A stretch of 64,000 nucleotides of DNA from Gallionella sp. (GCA_028710525.1 JAQTTY010000015.1:1-64000); one strand, 5' to 3'. Shown: positions 39,079 to 48,466, numbered from the stretch's first letter. Translations and numbers: made by a program. The notes: generated by a model from the letters alone, not told the origin.

Positions 39079-39782
39079 ATCCTGCCTCCATTCATAGTGC
39101 CTGCCGCGAGGTCGATTAACTGCCCCGGTGCCAGCTGGCGTGGATTTTCTATGCCATTCGATGCTGCGATGCTCTGCCAATCCGCCCCCTGTCCGGAGGC
39201 TGATGCCAATCCTTGCAAGGTGTTGCCCGCCGCAGCCTGCGTCAGCGCGTTGGCACCCGGTGCGGGACGAGATGAACCCGGCGCATTAGCGGCAAAGCTC
39301 GCCACCAAGATGCTTTGCTGCGACATCGACACCGACATCGATGCGCGCAAAGGCACACCCGCTTCAGAGAAGAATTCCAGCGACTCTTCCAGCGCATCTA
39401 CGATGCCGTTGAACTTGAAACTGCCCCATTCGAAACACACTTCCGAGGTGGTGAACTTGCCCTTCTCTTCCTTTGGTTTCATCAGTTCGGTCACCTGCTG
39501 GGTGAGACGCCGCACGTCATCGACAGCTGCTTGCCCCTCGGGCATGGGGGCGGTGATATCGAACCAAAGTTGCAGACTTAGCTTGGTACTCCCGGAACCG
39601 ACGAACTGCACCCCGCTGTTACCGTCTGCCTGACTACCTGCCTTCTTGTCATCCTTGGCAGCGAGTTGGTTGGCATAGCTGACCTTAAGTGTCTCGGGAT
39701 TGAACTGCACCATGCCCGACTTTTTGTCGTCCGGAACTTTGGGGTCGACCTTATACAACCGTGCGATGACTAGGCCGCTCAT
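39075..39782 (-). CDS. LysM-type tube-hub adaptor (Afp7-like)
   Basis: 235 residues. The N-terminal 170 residues are the eCIS tube-adaptor fold (GMVQFNPETLKVSYANQLAA, LQLWFDITAPMPEGQAAVDD, FEWGSFKFNGIVDALEESLE). The C-terminal 60 residues are a LysM-like motif (GNTLQGLASASGQGADWQSI, then ASNGIENPRQLAPGQLIDL). In Afp/PVC particles this protein joins the tube initiator to the spike hub. It overlaps both neighbours by 4 bases. Confidence 0.9.
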   Translation of the reverse strand: MSGLVIARLYKVDPKVPDDKKSGMVQFNPETLKVSYANQLAAKDDKKAGSQADGNSGVQFVGSGSTKLSLQLWFDITAPMPEGQAAVDDVRRLTQQVTELMKPKEEKGKFTTSEVCFEWGSFKFNGIVDALEESLEFFSEAGVPLRASMSVSMSQQSILVASFAANAPGSSRPAPGANALTQAAAGNTLQGLASASGQGADWQSIAASNGIENPRQLAPGQLIDLAAGTMNGGRI

Positions 39783-40243
39783 ATGCCCCCCTTGGCCGGT
39801 TCAAAACGTAATGTCTCGTAGGCGAGTTGCAACTCTTCTATCGCCACGACGCCATCGCGTGCATTCAAAGCTGGTGCTTTAATCTTCACTGGGATGCACC
39901 GCTCCAAATTGAACATTGCAGTCTGTTTGCTTCTGTCATTGGCGAACATGACGATCTGCGCATCTGCGCGCAGGCTGGGATCAGCCAATGTCTGCGAAAA
40001 CCAGTGCCACAGATCAAAACCCTCTGTCATACCGCGCTTGAGTGTTATCTGTCCGAGAGTCACCGGTCCTGCTAAACGAATCTGGCGGGCGTTATCACCG
40101 CCCTGACGGATGGTCTTCACCTCCATACTCATATCCAGCCCGTCGCAATCAGAGAATGCCCCGCCGCATAAAATGTTCTGCTCGCCCTGCTTGCGGATGC
40201 GTATCTCAAAATTAAAGGCACTAAATGGGTAGCCGTCGCTCAT
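39779..40243 (-). CDS. Tube initiator protein, gp19/Hcp-like (Afp5-like)
   Basis: 154 residues with the contractile-tail tube fold: PFSAFNFEIRI, CDGLDMSMEVKTIRQGG, ITLKRGMTEGFDLWHWFSQT and the end VVAIEELQLAYETLRFE. It shares its framework with the main tube protein at 42835-43281. The extra Cys residues and the position before the LysM adaptor fit the initiator that caps the hub. ATGA overlaps link it to the second sheath gene and to the LysM gene. Confidence 0.9.
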   Translation of the reverse strand: MSDGYPFSAFNFEIRIRKQGEQNILCGGAFSDCDGLDMSMEVKTIRQGGDNARQIRLAGPVTLGQITLKRGMTEGFDLWHWFSQTLADPSLRADAQIVMFANDRSKQTAMFNLERCIPVKIKAPALNARDGVVAIEELQLAYETLRFEPAKGGI

Positions 40244-42786
40244 GCCACGCCCTCCTCGCTGATGCCCGTACCGGCGCCACCCAGTTCGAATCGGATCGTG
40301 ATAAAGCGCAATGTTTGAGCTGGTCGTATACGCACGCTGACGATCAAACGTCCCGCATCAATACTATTGGCGGTGTTGTCCACATCGTCCACGCTGACCT
40401 GAAAAGCTTCCTCCATACTGCGTCCGTCGAACGCACCTGCGCGGAACAAGCGTTGCAGCAAGTTAACGCAGCGTTGCTTGACCAGATCACGCAAGGTCAA
40501 ATCGTTAGGCTCGAAGGTGAGTTCCTCCCCCACGCGCGTGATCATGCGACGCAACAAGATCAACAAGCGGCGCACATGTATGGGTTTGAGTTCGGTGACA
40601 CTGCTCAAAGTATCTTCGGATAACAGGGTGTAGCCTTCCGGACGTTGCAGCACCAGATTGATACCCGCATCCATCAGTTTGGATTGTCTTGTCTCCGAAA
40701 GCGCGGTATGCAGCGCGAGTACTCCGCGTAGAGCTCGGTTCGCAGGAGCCAGCCATGCGCCGCGCTCATAGACTCTGGCAGCGTACATTCCTAGCAAGGC
40801 GCCATCCGGCGGGATGGCGCGAATCTCACCGTCCATGCCGCGAGTCTCTATCCAAGGGTGATACAGCGCCGCATAACTGCCTACACGCCCATCAGGATCG
40901 AAAAAAGCAGCCCCCAACAAGGCATCATTCGCAGACAGTGCTCTCACATGATCTGCTGCAGCCTGTTCGGCGCTATCGGCCGCTAATGACAGTACGACAA
41001 AGAGTTCCCCATGTGCCGCGCAAAGTCTGATGGCGGCTCGATGTAATTCGCGCCCCACCGCGCCTGAGGTATCTTCTGCCGGCATATCCACAACCGCTTC
41101 GCTCAGTTGTACCGCGATCGCATCTGACCAGTTTGAAGATATACCCCCTGACGTTGCACGCACCCTGAAGGTGCGCTCTCCAGCTTGTCGCACCTCGATA
41201 TCCAGTTCAGCTTGGTCTGTGTTCCACTGTCCGTCCACTAAATTGAAATCGCCGTTGGCCGCTTCCTGCACTTGATATTTGATCGCTCTGCCATCGGTGG
41301 CAATCCAGCCAGCCGGCATGTTCCATGACAGTTTCAACTTGGTGGTATTGGGTACATTCATGCGTGCAGCCAAACCAAGTGGAGAGGGTATATATCCACA
41401 GCACATAAAATCGCTAGGCAGCACTTCAATTGACTCAGACAAGGTCATTACAAAGCGACAGGTGTAGTAAAAAGGTTGGCGCTGTCCATGCCAAGGTGTG
41501 TGCATCGCATCGGGCAATGACAGTAAAGTGACCTCATCCTGTATCGCCGTTCCGAACCACCCCAACACCGCATATATGCCGCGTAGCGGACGTGGCTGCG
41601 GCGCACTGTAGCGCAGGGCATTTGCTGTCATCATCAATTCGGCGATGGAGGTGTAGCGCAGGGCCGGGTCTAGGAACAGTGCGGCATCGAAACTGGCTAA
41701 ACCATCGCGTTCGAGCGCTGATGCTGTCTGTGAATCGGCACCACTTTCCTCACCAAAACTACCTGACATCTCTAGAGGAACCATAAACCCAGCATCGCTA
41801 TCGCTAGGTCGATCTGCCAAACCAGCCAGTGGGAACCAAGCCTCACTAAGTTGAGGCACCGTATGATTCTGTGCCAGATTATCGGCATCTGCCCGACGGC
41901 CCTGCACCGACTCGATATCGTTAGGTAATACTGCACAGTAACTGTCATGCATAGGCGTCATGCCCAGATCGCCTAGTCGCCAGTTTAAATTCTTCTCATC
42001 CCGAACAGACAATTCCATCGTGACGATGGCAGCACGTCCGGCAAGCCAGATAATCACATCCACAAACTCGCCTCTATCCCAGCCCAGCTTTCCTTTTTCC
42101 TGTTTCGCTTTTCTGAAAAATGTGACGCACTGTTGCGCATGCAGGATGCGATCACCACTAGCCGCATCTATGTCTACCGAAGTGATCGGAAAGAAAACCT
42201 GACGTGTGTTATCCGCATCGATGATCCGTAGTAAATCGCCAGGACGGACGAAATCAGATCGGACGCGTATCTGCCAAGAACGATTGGGTATGACTGTGTT
42301 GAGGGCCAATAGATAGACTGCCCGTTCCTGCAGCCTGCTGGAAACATGCAAAGTATCCGACCAACTCCCTTCGCAACGCGCCTGAAGTTGCACGGGAATC
42401 ACAGCAGTTTGGTTCTGCGTTGGTGACACCCGATACAGTCCGGGTATGACGAAACGGTTACTCCTCGCGCTGTCGGCGGCGACGCGCACTACCCAACAGC
42501 GCCGACCACCCTGCCTGAAAAAGGCACGCACACTCTCGGCAAGATGACCACTCAGTCGCCGACCATCGGCGCTCCACCCCAATAGTGGGGTGACACCGAA
42601 CTGCCGCTCGAACTGCACCATATCTTCAATTGCGACAGGGCAATGCAAAGGCCCGCGCTCAGCAAAACCTATGAATGCCGCCACATCCATACGCGGCATG
42701 GCTTCAGGCAATGGTGCCGCGACCACGTCGAAACGTATCCCAGAACGGGTACGATTCAATGCACTGGTGAGCATGCCGGACATCAT
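40240..42786 (-). CDS. Contractile sheath protein 2, with a central fibronectin-III-like insertion
   Basis: 848 residues. The N-terminal sheath region (VAAFIGFAERGPLHCPVAIE, then FGVTPLLGW and ESVRAFFRQGGRRCWVVRV) and the C-terminal part (GAWLAPANRALRGVLALHTA, then LTLRDLVKQRCVNLLQRLFR) match tail-sheath proteins. Residues about 468-565 (PNTTKLKLSWNMPAG, IKYQVQEAANGDFN, FRVRATSGGISSNWSDAIAV) are a fibronectin-III-like domain placed between the sheath halves, probably facing outwards. The SPTQ-AVI-PVQL segment around 121-134 starts another beta insertion. A paralogue at 43300-46233 is likely the main sheath; this one resembles the baseplate-proximal Afp4 type. An ATG pair starts the gene. Confidence 0.86.
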   Translation of the reverse strand: MMSGMLTSALNRTRSGIRFDVVAAPLPEAMPRMDVAAFIGFAERGPLHCPVAIEDMVQFERQFGVTPLLGWSADGRRLSGHLAESVRAFFRQGGRRCWVVRVAADSARSNRFVIPGLYRVSPTQNQTAVIPVQLQARCEGSWSDTLHVSSRLQERAVYLLALNTVIPNRSWQIRVRSDFVRPGDLLRIIDADNTRQVFFPITSVDIDAASGDRILHAQQCVTFFRKAKQEKGKLGWDRGEFVDVIIWLAGRAAIVTMELSVRDEKNLNWRLGDLGMTPMHDSYCAVLPNDIESVQGRRADADNLAQNHTVPQLSEAWFPLAGLADRPSDSDAGFMVPLEMSGSFGEESGADSQTASALERDGLASFDAALFLDPALRYTSIAELMMTANALRYSAPQPRPLRGIYAVLGWFGTAIQDEVTLLSLPDAMHTPWHGQRQPFYYTCRFVMTLSESIEVLPSDFMCCGYIPSPLGLAARMNVPNTTKLKLSWNMPAGWIATDGRAIKYQVQEAANGDFNLVDGQWNTDQAELDIEVRQAGERTFRVRATSGGISSNWSDAIAVQLSEAVVDMPAEDTSGAVGRELHRAAIRLCAAHGELFVVLSLAADSAEQAAADHVRALSANDALLGAAFFDPDGRVGSYAALYHPWIETRGMDGEIRAIPPDGALLGMYAARVYERGAWLAPANRALRGVLALHTALSETRQSKLMDAGINLVLQRPEGYTLLSEDTLSSVTELKPIHVRRLLILLRRMITRVGEELTFEPNDLTLRDLVKQRCVNLLQRLFRAGAFDGRSMEEAFQVSVDDVDNTANSIDAGRLIVSVRIRPAQTLRFITIRFELGGAGTGISEEGVA

Positions 42787-42834
42787 GCGCCCCTATGCAA
42801 GTTATCGATGACGGAGGACATCACGAGCGTCCGC

Positions 42835-43281
42835 TTATTCGAGCTCGAGCCGCTCGTAAGCGATGACCAACTCCTCCATCGCCACATCGCTGCCCTTCGC
42901 ATTGAGCGGTCCGTATGTCACCTTGGTCGCCCTCGCGTTCTTGAGTCGCCAAGTCATCACCGGAGTGCTATCGCTCCTGTCTTCGGACATCAACATGATG
43001 GTCACTGACTTACCGTTACCGCCCTTGCCGGTACGAACCTCATCGAGCAATTTGAACACCACGTCCGAGCCCAATGCCCCTCGCTTCAGGGTGATATCCG
43101 CCGCCTTGTTCAAACCGGTCAGCTTGCGCACATTGTTCTCTTTGTCGTTGCCCTGACGATATTCGCTCACGGTGACTTCGGTACCGATCCCGCTGACTTC
43201 CTGAAATCCGCCTTCTTTACCATCTATCTCAACCCGGAAGTTGAACTGCATGTATGGCCGATCTTCGCGTAATGTTGGCAT
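42835..43281 (-). CDS. Main tube protein (Afp1-like)
   Basis: 148 residues, the inner-tube subunit that stacks in hexameric rings beneath the sheath. Motifs: YMQFNFRVEIDGKEGGFQEV, SGIGTEVTVSEYRQGND, DITLKRGALGSD and VAMEELVIAYERLELE. AGGAG precedes the ATG. It lies between the two sheath genes, the usual interleaved order. Confidence 0.93.
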   Translation of the reverse strand: MPTLREDRPYMQFNFRVEIDGKEGGFQEVSGIGTEVTVSEYRQGNDKENNVRKLTGLNKAADITLKRGALGSDVVFKLLDEVRTGKGGNGKSVTIMLMSEDRSDSTPVMTWRLKNARATKVTYGPLNAKGSDVAMEELVIAYERLELE

Positions 43282-43299
43282 GTCTATCTCCTATCTGGT

Positions 43300-46233
43300 T
43301 TAGGCCTTGCGATCGGAAGTCCACTGACCGATCTGGAAGATCACGAACTCGGCCGGCTTCAATGCGGCCACGCCGATCTGGCAGATGAGGCGGCCATTGT
43401 CCAAATCATTCTGGGTCATGGTGCTGCGGTCACAACGCACGAAATAGGCACTCTTGGGATCACCACCGAGCAATGCGCCGTTCTTCCACTCGTTATAGAG
43501 AAAGTCCGAGATTGTCTCTTTGACATTGCCCCATAGCGCTTCACCATTAGGTTCGAACACCGCCCATTGCGTGCCCCGGTCTATGGAACGTTCCAGATAG
43601 GCGAAATAGCGGCGCACGTTGACGTATTTCCATTCCGGATCGGAGCTGATGGTGCGTGCGCCCCACAAACGGAATCCACGCCCTTCGAAGAAACGGAAAC
43701 AGTTGACGCCCTCGGGATTGAGCACTTCCTGTTGCGCCTTGTTGATCAAGGTCTGGAAGCCGATGGCACCGCGCACCACCTCGTTGGCCGGTGCCTTGTA
43801 GACGGCACGGTCGATATCGTTGCGCGCGTAAATACCGGCGACGAATCCGCTGGGAGGAAGATGTATCTCATCACGGGTGACCGGATCGAGCACGCGCACC
43901 CAGGGGTAATACAGCGCGGCATGTTTGGAGTCATAGCGGGCTCGCATCTCGCGCACATCGGCTAGCCCCTGACCTTCGCCACTCTCCAATACCGCGATAC
44001 GGTACTTCATATTTTCGGCATGACTGATCAAGGAACTGACAATCTGCTGGGCATTGCTTCTATAGCCATTCATATAGCCGAACATCGCACCTGGCGCTGC
44101 AACGATGGAGATATCCTCCACATCTTCGAAAGCTTTGAGCCCAGTCTTGGGAGCCTCTGGTCCTTCCCCGTGCCCGGCATATTCGGCTGCACCGGGACGC
44201 CGCCCATCGTCCCCCCCTGTGAGTTGATGCGTCACCGAAAGTGGCCAGTCCCCCAGCTCGGTAGTGGTGCTGGGGTCACGTGAAAAGATCATGCTGTAGA
44301 CCTCGCCCGCTAGATCGACCTCATCATCGAGCAACATGCAGAATGGCAAGGTACGTGCTTCCGTCCCGCTGGCGGGTGCAACCGTAAATTTCGCGGTGAG
44401 CGCGTCGGCACTCCCAGCCCGCCTATGGTTGGGTTGCAATGCCAGCCCACTCCAATTCTGGGAAGCACCGCTCTGCCAAATGACATCGACACTGGCGGTC
44501 ACGATCCTCACCTCATGCGTACCAGGGAGCAGCTTGGTAGAGCCAGAACTGGGTGGCTGCATCAGCCAAAATTTGGCGTTTACCGCTGTGTTATCGGTGC
44601 TGAAATACCAGTCCGAACCATCTGCTTTGGGGTAAGCCAGATATAACTTACCTTTGGACTTGTTAAGCGGATCACTCTTTTCACCTATCCATACCATGTC
44701 CCCAGGCAATAGTCCTTTCACCGCGTCTGCCACTAATCCACTCTGTCCTATGCTCAAAGAAAAACGTACCGACACATTGCCTGCCGCTCCCGGAAAACGG
44801 GCTCGCAACAGGATCGCTCCCATGCGCTCACTTGCACTTGCACGCGGTAAATGATTACCCAGTGCAAGCTTGGTAGTTGCGCCGGCGAGTGCCAGCGCAT
44901 CAAAGACATCGAGCAAGGAAACCATAGCGGCATCAGCCTGTTCGGTTAACCATGCACGCAAATAGACCCCGCGTTCGGCCTTCTGCTTGGCGATGTCCGC
45001 CAGCTTGGCAAGCTGCAAGACGGCATTGATCAAGGCGTCGATATGATCGAACGGTTCGTTATCAAGCAATGGGTCGTTGGTGATGCCGTCGACATAGGCT
45101 TGATTCTTCAACTGCAAGGCTTGCTCAACCAGCGCTCCACACACATCGACTGCGGCAGCAACTGAACTGAGTAAAGTCTGCGCAGCAGTTCTGGCCTCAT
45201 CCATGGAGGTTGCATCCGTAACAACCGCTGCGTCCGATTTATCCACGGCATCTAACGCATCAGCAATCGCTGCCGTCAATGCAGCTTCTGCGTCGCCACC
45301 ACTGTCGCAGTCTTCACTGATGGCCGTCACCAAATTGTTGATCACATCATTGGTGAGATGATCGCCCAGCACAACTCCCGCTGCGGCAACCACACTGGCT
45401 AAAGCCGCATTAGCATCAGCCACAGCAGCAGAAGTTGCATTGCTGGTCGCTGTAAGTGCATCGAGTTCATTTGCAGCGGTGTAGCCGGCAACTTTTTTGA
45501 CCGATTCACTCAACACGCCCAGCGCACTCGCGACATCCGTAGCATGCATCGTTTGGGCAGCATACGCATGCTCCAATATAGCGATTTCGGCTTGGACGAT
45601 GCCGAGTTGAACTGAGCAAGGATCTGCCAGTACCGCTTGCAATGCACTCGCCGCCACAATGACTTTCTCATCAGCATCTGTATCCAATGGAGTGTCGAGC
45701 TGCAACGGCAACGATGCATCCTTAGCCTTGCTGAGCCCATCCATCAATCCGCTCGCATTGCGCAACGCACTACCCAAGTCATCCACAGCACGAAGCACGT
45801 TAGACATGGCCGCCGTTTGCGGTGTCAACCAGCAGCGTGCGTGCCCGTCCGTCACATAACGACCATTATTCGGAATCGCCTGGTCATCTTTAAGCAGTGC
45901 GGGCGGCGCAACATAGCCCTGATCACCTAGGCTGGCGGTGGGCCAGAAGGTACGTGCGATATAAAGTCGCTTGCCGCCCTCTTCGAAGAAGGCGCGTACG
46001 CCATGCCACATATAATTGTGCATGCTGCCGGTATCACTGAAGGCTAGCTGTTCGCCTTTACCGTAGATACGTTCGAACTCGGTCACATTGGTGATCACCT
46101 CGGGTTCGATCTCTATCGGTCCGTAACGAGTCGGGCCTACGAATCCGGTGGTGGTGGTGCTGACACCTTCGATGGACTTGGAGCGAAACGATCTTTCTTC
46201 CATAAAGACGCCGGGGGCGAGGTATTCAGGCAT
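43300..46233 (-). CDS. Contractile sheath protein 1 with a large helical insertion
   Basis: 977 residues, start supported by AAGGAG. The N-terminus (MPEYLAPGVFMEERSFRSKS, then IEGVSTTTTGFVGPTRYGP) and C-terminus (ALYYPWVRVLDPVTRDEIHL, then DRAVYKAPANEVVRGAIGF, RSIDRGTQWAVFEPNGEALW) are canonical tail sheath. Between them, residues about 140-465 are an Ala/Asp-rich, almost entirely helical block (for example DANAALASVVAAAGVVLG), making the protein about twice the length of a minimal sheath. A second beta region (470-650) is the usual variable sheath domain. The helical block should lie on the particle exterior and may decorate or stiffen it. Confidence 0.92.
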   Translation of the reverse strand: MPEYLAPGVFMEERSFRSKSIEGVSTTTTGFVGPTRYGPIEIEPEVITNVTEFERIYGKGEQLAFSDTGSMHNYMWHGVRAFFEEGGKRLYIARTFWPTASLGDQGYVAPPALLKDDQAIPNNGRYVTDGHARCWLTPQTAAMSNVLRAVDDLGSALRNASGLMDGLSKAKDASLPLQLDTPLDTDADEKVIVAASALQAVLADPCSVQLGIVQAEIAILEHAYAAQTMHATDVASALGVLSESVKKVAGYTAANELDALTATSNATSAAVADANAALASVVAAAGVVLGDHLTNDVINNLVTAISEDCDSGGDAEAALTAAIADALDAVDKSDAAVVTDATSMDEARTAAQTLLSSVAAAVDVCGALVEQALQLKNQAYVDGITNDPLLDNEPFDHIDALINAVLQLAKLADIAKQKAERGVYLRAWLTEQADAAMVSLLDVFDALALAGATTKLALGNHLPRASASERMGAILLRARFPGAAGNVSVRFSLSIGQSGLVADAVKGLLPGDMVWIGEKSDPLNKSKGKLYLAYPKADGSDWYFSTDNTAVNAKFWLMQPPSSGSTKLLPGTHEVRIVTASVDVIWQSGASQNWSGLALQPNHRRAGSADALTAKFTVAPASGTEARTLPFCMLLDDEVDLAGEVYSMIFSRDPSTTTELGDWPLSVTHQLTGGDDGRRPGAAEYAGHGEGPEAPKTGLKAFEDVEDISIVAAPGAMFGYMNGYRSNAQQIVSSLISHAENMKYRIAVLESGEGQGLADVREMRARYDSKHAALYYPWVRVLDPVTRDEIHLPPSGFVAGIYARNDIDRAVYKAPANEVVRGAIGFQTLINKAQQEVLNPEGVNCFRFFEGRGFRLWGARTISSDPEWKYVNVRRYFAYLERSIDRGTQWAVFEPNGEALWGNVKETISDFLYNEWKNGALLGGDPKSAYFVRCDRSTMTQNDLDNGRLICQIGVAALKPAEFVIFQIGQWTSDRKA

Positions 46234-46255
46234 GTCATTCTCCTTGCATAGGATG

Positions 46256-47131
46256 TCAGTTGTTTAGATACAAATAGTTCGCCAGAGGCGATCCGGTTGT
46301 TCCGTTCTCCGCGGTTTTCAAGTACAGCGTTTGACCCGGCACTATCGCTAGCGGAGCCAGTTCCGTATTCGAACTCAAGTTCGCCAGCAATTTGGAGGGG
46401 GCTTGCTTCAGAATGGGACACAGTTCAGCCAACTTGACCTCTCCATCTGGCATATCCTCAAGGGCGATATTCGGAGCAGGTAAGTCGTACCAGACTTTGA
46501 TGCGCACTTCCCAACGCTGACCTCTGGCCCCGTGCACGGCACTGACGGGTTTAGGCCAAGGGAACATCAGCATGAAATCTCCATTCGCGGCAGACAACCC
46601 TTCGACCAGCGGGATTGCGGTCGCCTGCGCACCAGCTGCACGGTAAACCCTCAGCAGCGCCCATGCGGCGGGACGTCCAGTCGAGCGCACTCGTAGCGCC
46701 CCCCGCACCATAGCCAGACCAGTAAGCGGGCCACGCCAGGGTGCCGAAAAAACAGGCACGCCATGCCCCACCGTGCTGATCCCAGAGCAAACAGGTGTCA
46801 CATCCGGCCAGCTTGGCAAACGTGTATTGAAAGAGATAGGCAGGAAACGTCGCGCTGAGTCTCGCACTTCGATATTGAACTCGTAGTCATCCGGTGTGGG
46901 TTGTGTCTCGCCATCCCAACAGGCCGCTTCACGCATACCCGGTAACTGATGGAACAAATGGACACCACCAACTGAGGGAGTTGCGTGTATCGCTCTGCTC
47001 CCGATACGCGCAACTACGGATAAACCATCGCTGACAGCCTGTCCCGTTGCCGCATCGACCAGACGGACCGCACCCAGCGCCGTGCGTGTCACGACATCAA
47101 TCCCAGACGCTAGTTGTAGCGTAGCGGTCAT
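46256..47131 (-). CDS. eCIS-associated beta-rich protein of unknown function, 291 residues
   Basis: No family recognised. The N-terminal 130 residues read like an Ig-type or carboxypeptidase-regulatory-like beta sandwich (GAVRLVDAATGQAVSDGLSV, then DDYEFNIEVRDSARRFLPIS). A second beta section follows (WALLRVYRAAGAQATAIPLV, EVRIKVWYDLPAPN), and the end (LAIVPGQTLYLKTAENG) is compact. The gene overlaps the DUF4255 stop (ATGA) and directly precedes sheath 1, so it is probably a structural or cap-associated subunit. Confidence 0.6.
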   Translation of the reverse strand: MTATLQLASGIDVVTRTALGAVRLVDAATGQAVSDGLSVVARIGSRAIHATPSVGGVHLFHQLPGMREAACWDGETQPTPDDYEFNIEVRDSARRFLPISFNTRLPSWPDVTPVCSGISTVGHGVPVFSAPWRGPLTGLAMVRGALRVRSTGRPAAWALLRVYRAAGAQATAIPLVEGLSAANGDFMLMFPWPKPVSAVHGARGQRWEVRIKVWYDLPAPNIALEDMPDGEVKLAELCPILKQAPSKLLANLSSNTELAPLAIVPGQTLYLKTAENGTTGSPLANYLYLNN

Positions 47132-47730
47132 GAGCTCACTCCCACCTCGTTATAGATGAACTTGCGGGTCTGAACCACGACCGCTTCATCGACTGGCAGC
47201 ATAGAGTCCAGCGCCACCATGCGTGCCACACAGGTCACCGAAGCGGGGAAAGCCGTACGCAACTTATCCCACAAGTTGAAGTGTTCGGTCAGTGGCATCG
47301 ACTCGAAACCCAGTTGCACACTTTCCAACAATCCGAAGGTGTGGGGATCGGCAAGTTTCTGGTTCAACACCGCACTCGACAGATTCCCCCTATCCTCTAT
47401 CAAGGTGATGAGCCAGCCCAACATCTGGTGTTGCTTATCAGTCGACTTCGCCCATGGCGTAATCAAGTAGTGCAAATCCACCAGCTTCGATGGACGATAT
47501 AACTTGCCATCGCGCTCATCACGTCTTGGCGCTTGCGAGCGCTGTGTGCCATTCACCGAGACCCGATACAAGCTGATGGTGAAGCCCTCTTTGTCGGCAC
47601 CTATGCCGCTACTTACCGCCGTTGGTTGCACGACAGAGCAAGTCAATGTCCCCCAAACAGTTGGGGCGTTATCCTCCAGCAAGGATTTGATCGCGGTGCT
47701 CAAACCATAGATAGCATCAAAGGTCGCCAT
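47128..47730 (-). CDS. DUF4255 / Pvc16-family tube-terminating cap protein (Afp16-like)
   Basis: 200 residues. The start (FDAIYGLSTAIKSLLEDN), the middle (GFTISLYRVSVNGTQRSQAP, then LVDLHYLITPWAKST) and the YLITxW-type motif followed by MLGWLITLIEDRG are characteristic of DUF4255, the family of Afp16/Pvc16, which ends tube polymerisation and sets the distal cap. It is the second gene of the operon. Only a weak ribosome binding site is visible. The Cys/Ser-rich start of the mature region is unremarkable. Confidence 0.9.
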   Translation of the reverse strand: MATFDAIYGLSTAIKSLLEDNAPTVWGTLTCSVVQPTAVSSGIGADKEGFTISLYRVSVNGTQRSQAPRRDERDGKLYRPSKLVDLHYLITPWAKSTDKQHQMLGWLITLIEDRGNLSSAVLNQKLADPHTFGLLESVQLGFESMPLTEHFNLWDKLRTAFPASVTCVARMVALDSMLPVDEAVVVQTRKFIYNEVGVSS

Positions 47731-47756
47731 GATCTAGTCTGCCTGTTCCATATCGA

Positions 47757-48029
47757 TCACCTATTTTCCTCACCTTGATTCGTCGTATCGATCTGCGGCT
47801 TCAAGCGATACACGACACGTTGGTCAGGAAGTTCTAGATGTTCGATAAAGCCATTCTTTTCCAGCATGGCCAACGCATTCCCGATTTCTCTAGAACCCTG
47901 CCCAGTCTCACGGAACCTGAGCCACCAATTCCTGATGTGCTCCTCGGTATCCGCAACGTTTGGATATTTGCGCATATAGCCCAATATCTCCAACGCGACT
48001 TTTAGAACATCAATTTCGTCCTCGTCCAA
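47757..48029 (-). CDS. Small winged-helix-like leader protein of the eCIS operon
   Basis: 90 residues, apparently from a TTG start (MDEDEIDVLKVALEILGYM) with GAGGTG six bases upstream; the next Met is at residue 19. The sequence (VALEILGYMRKYPNVADTEE, then HIRNWWLRFRETGQGSREIG and MLEKNGFIEHLELPDQRVVY) reads like a compact helix-turn-helix followed by a beta wing. It is the first gene after the sigma-54 promoter. It could be a regulator of the operon or an assembly factor. No family is assigned. Confidence 0.65.
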   Translation of the reverse strand: MDEDEIDVLKVALEILGYMRKYPNVADTEEHIRNWWLRFRETGQGSREIGNALAMLEKNGFIEHLELPDQRVVYRLKPQIDTTNQGEENR

Positions 48030-48111
48030 CTCAGCACCTCATCGAGTTCTAAGTACCGGTCACGGAGTCTCGCCTCCCAAAAACAGAAGCAGCTCATCCG
48101 CCCTGCTTCTA

Positions 48112-48130
48112 TTTGCAATATATGAGCCAA
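48112..48130 (-). promoter_or_regulatory. Sigma-54 (-24/-12) promoter of the eCIS operon
   Basis: On the minus strand the sequence TTGGCTCATATATTGCAAA holds the -24 element (TGGCTC) and the -12 element (TTGCA). The invariant GG and GC dinucleotides are separated by exactly 10 bases, as required. A start near 48103 would give a leader of about 75 bases before the first gene. The neighbouring gene encodes a sigma-54 activator. Confidence 0.8.
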
Positions 48131-48270
48131 GCACTAGCATATTGTTTTTATAGGGATTTAGTTTTTCATTGCGGCATCATGGTGTCAGTTTGTCCCCAAG
48201 CCTTAGTCGCTGCAATAAGGGCTAAGCCTCGCGGATACGGTAGATATAGCGCCTGAGTTTTACGGTACCC

Positions 48271-48298
48271 CCTGATGGGTATATGGATACCCATCAGG
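48271..48298. promoter_or_regulatory. Perfect 12-bp inverted repeat, probable upstream activator site
   Basis: The arms CCTGATGGGTAT and ATACCCATCAGG are separated by ATGG. The centre lies about 156 bases upstream of the -24 element, a typical distance for an enhancer bound by a sigma-54 activator. An AT-rich patch (48139-48169) between the two could bend DNA. No T run follows on either strand. Confidence 0.7.
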
Positions 48299-48466
48299 TT
48301 AAAAGTAGGACTGAACGGCAACCGACAGGTAGGCGGAATGAGCCATGCTATGCGCTAAAGAGGACTTCCAAATGGCAGGGGATTACTAGGAAGGCGATGT
48401 GTCGATACGCTACGATTCGGCATCGATCGCAACAAGACCGGCTACCCGATAAGCGACATGATGTGA

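Noticed and set aside
12432..48029. Prophage or type VI secretion locus
   Set aside because: No capsid, portal, terminase or lysogeny genes and no TssJ/L/M membrane complex or ClpV are seen, whereas DUF4255 cap, LysM adaptor and the AAA+ ATPase are eCIS markers.
48271..48298. Inverted repeat as a terminator for the regulator gene
   Set aside because: It lies 168 bases past the stop and has no T run on either side; a binding site fits better.
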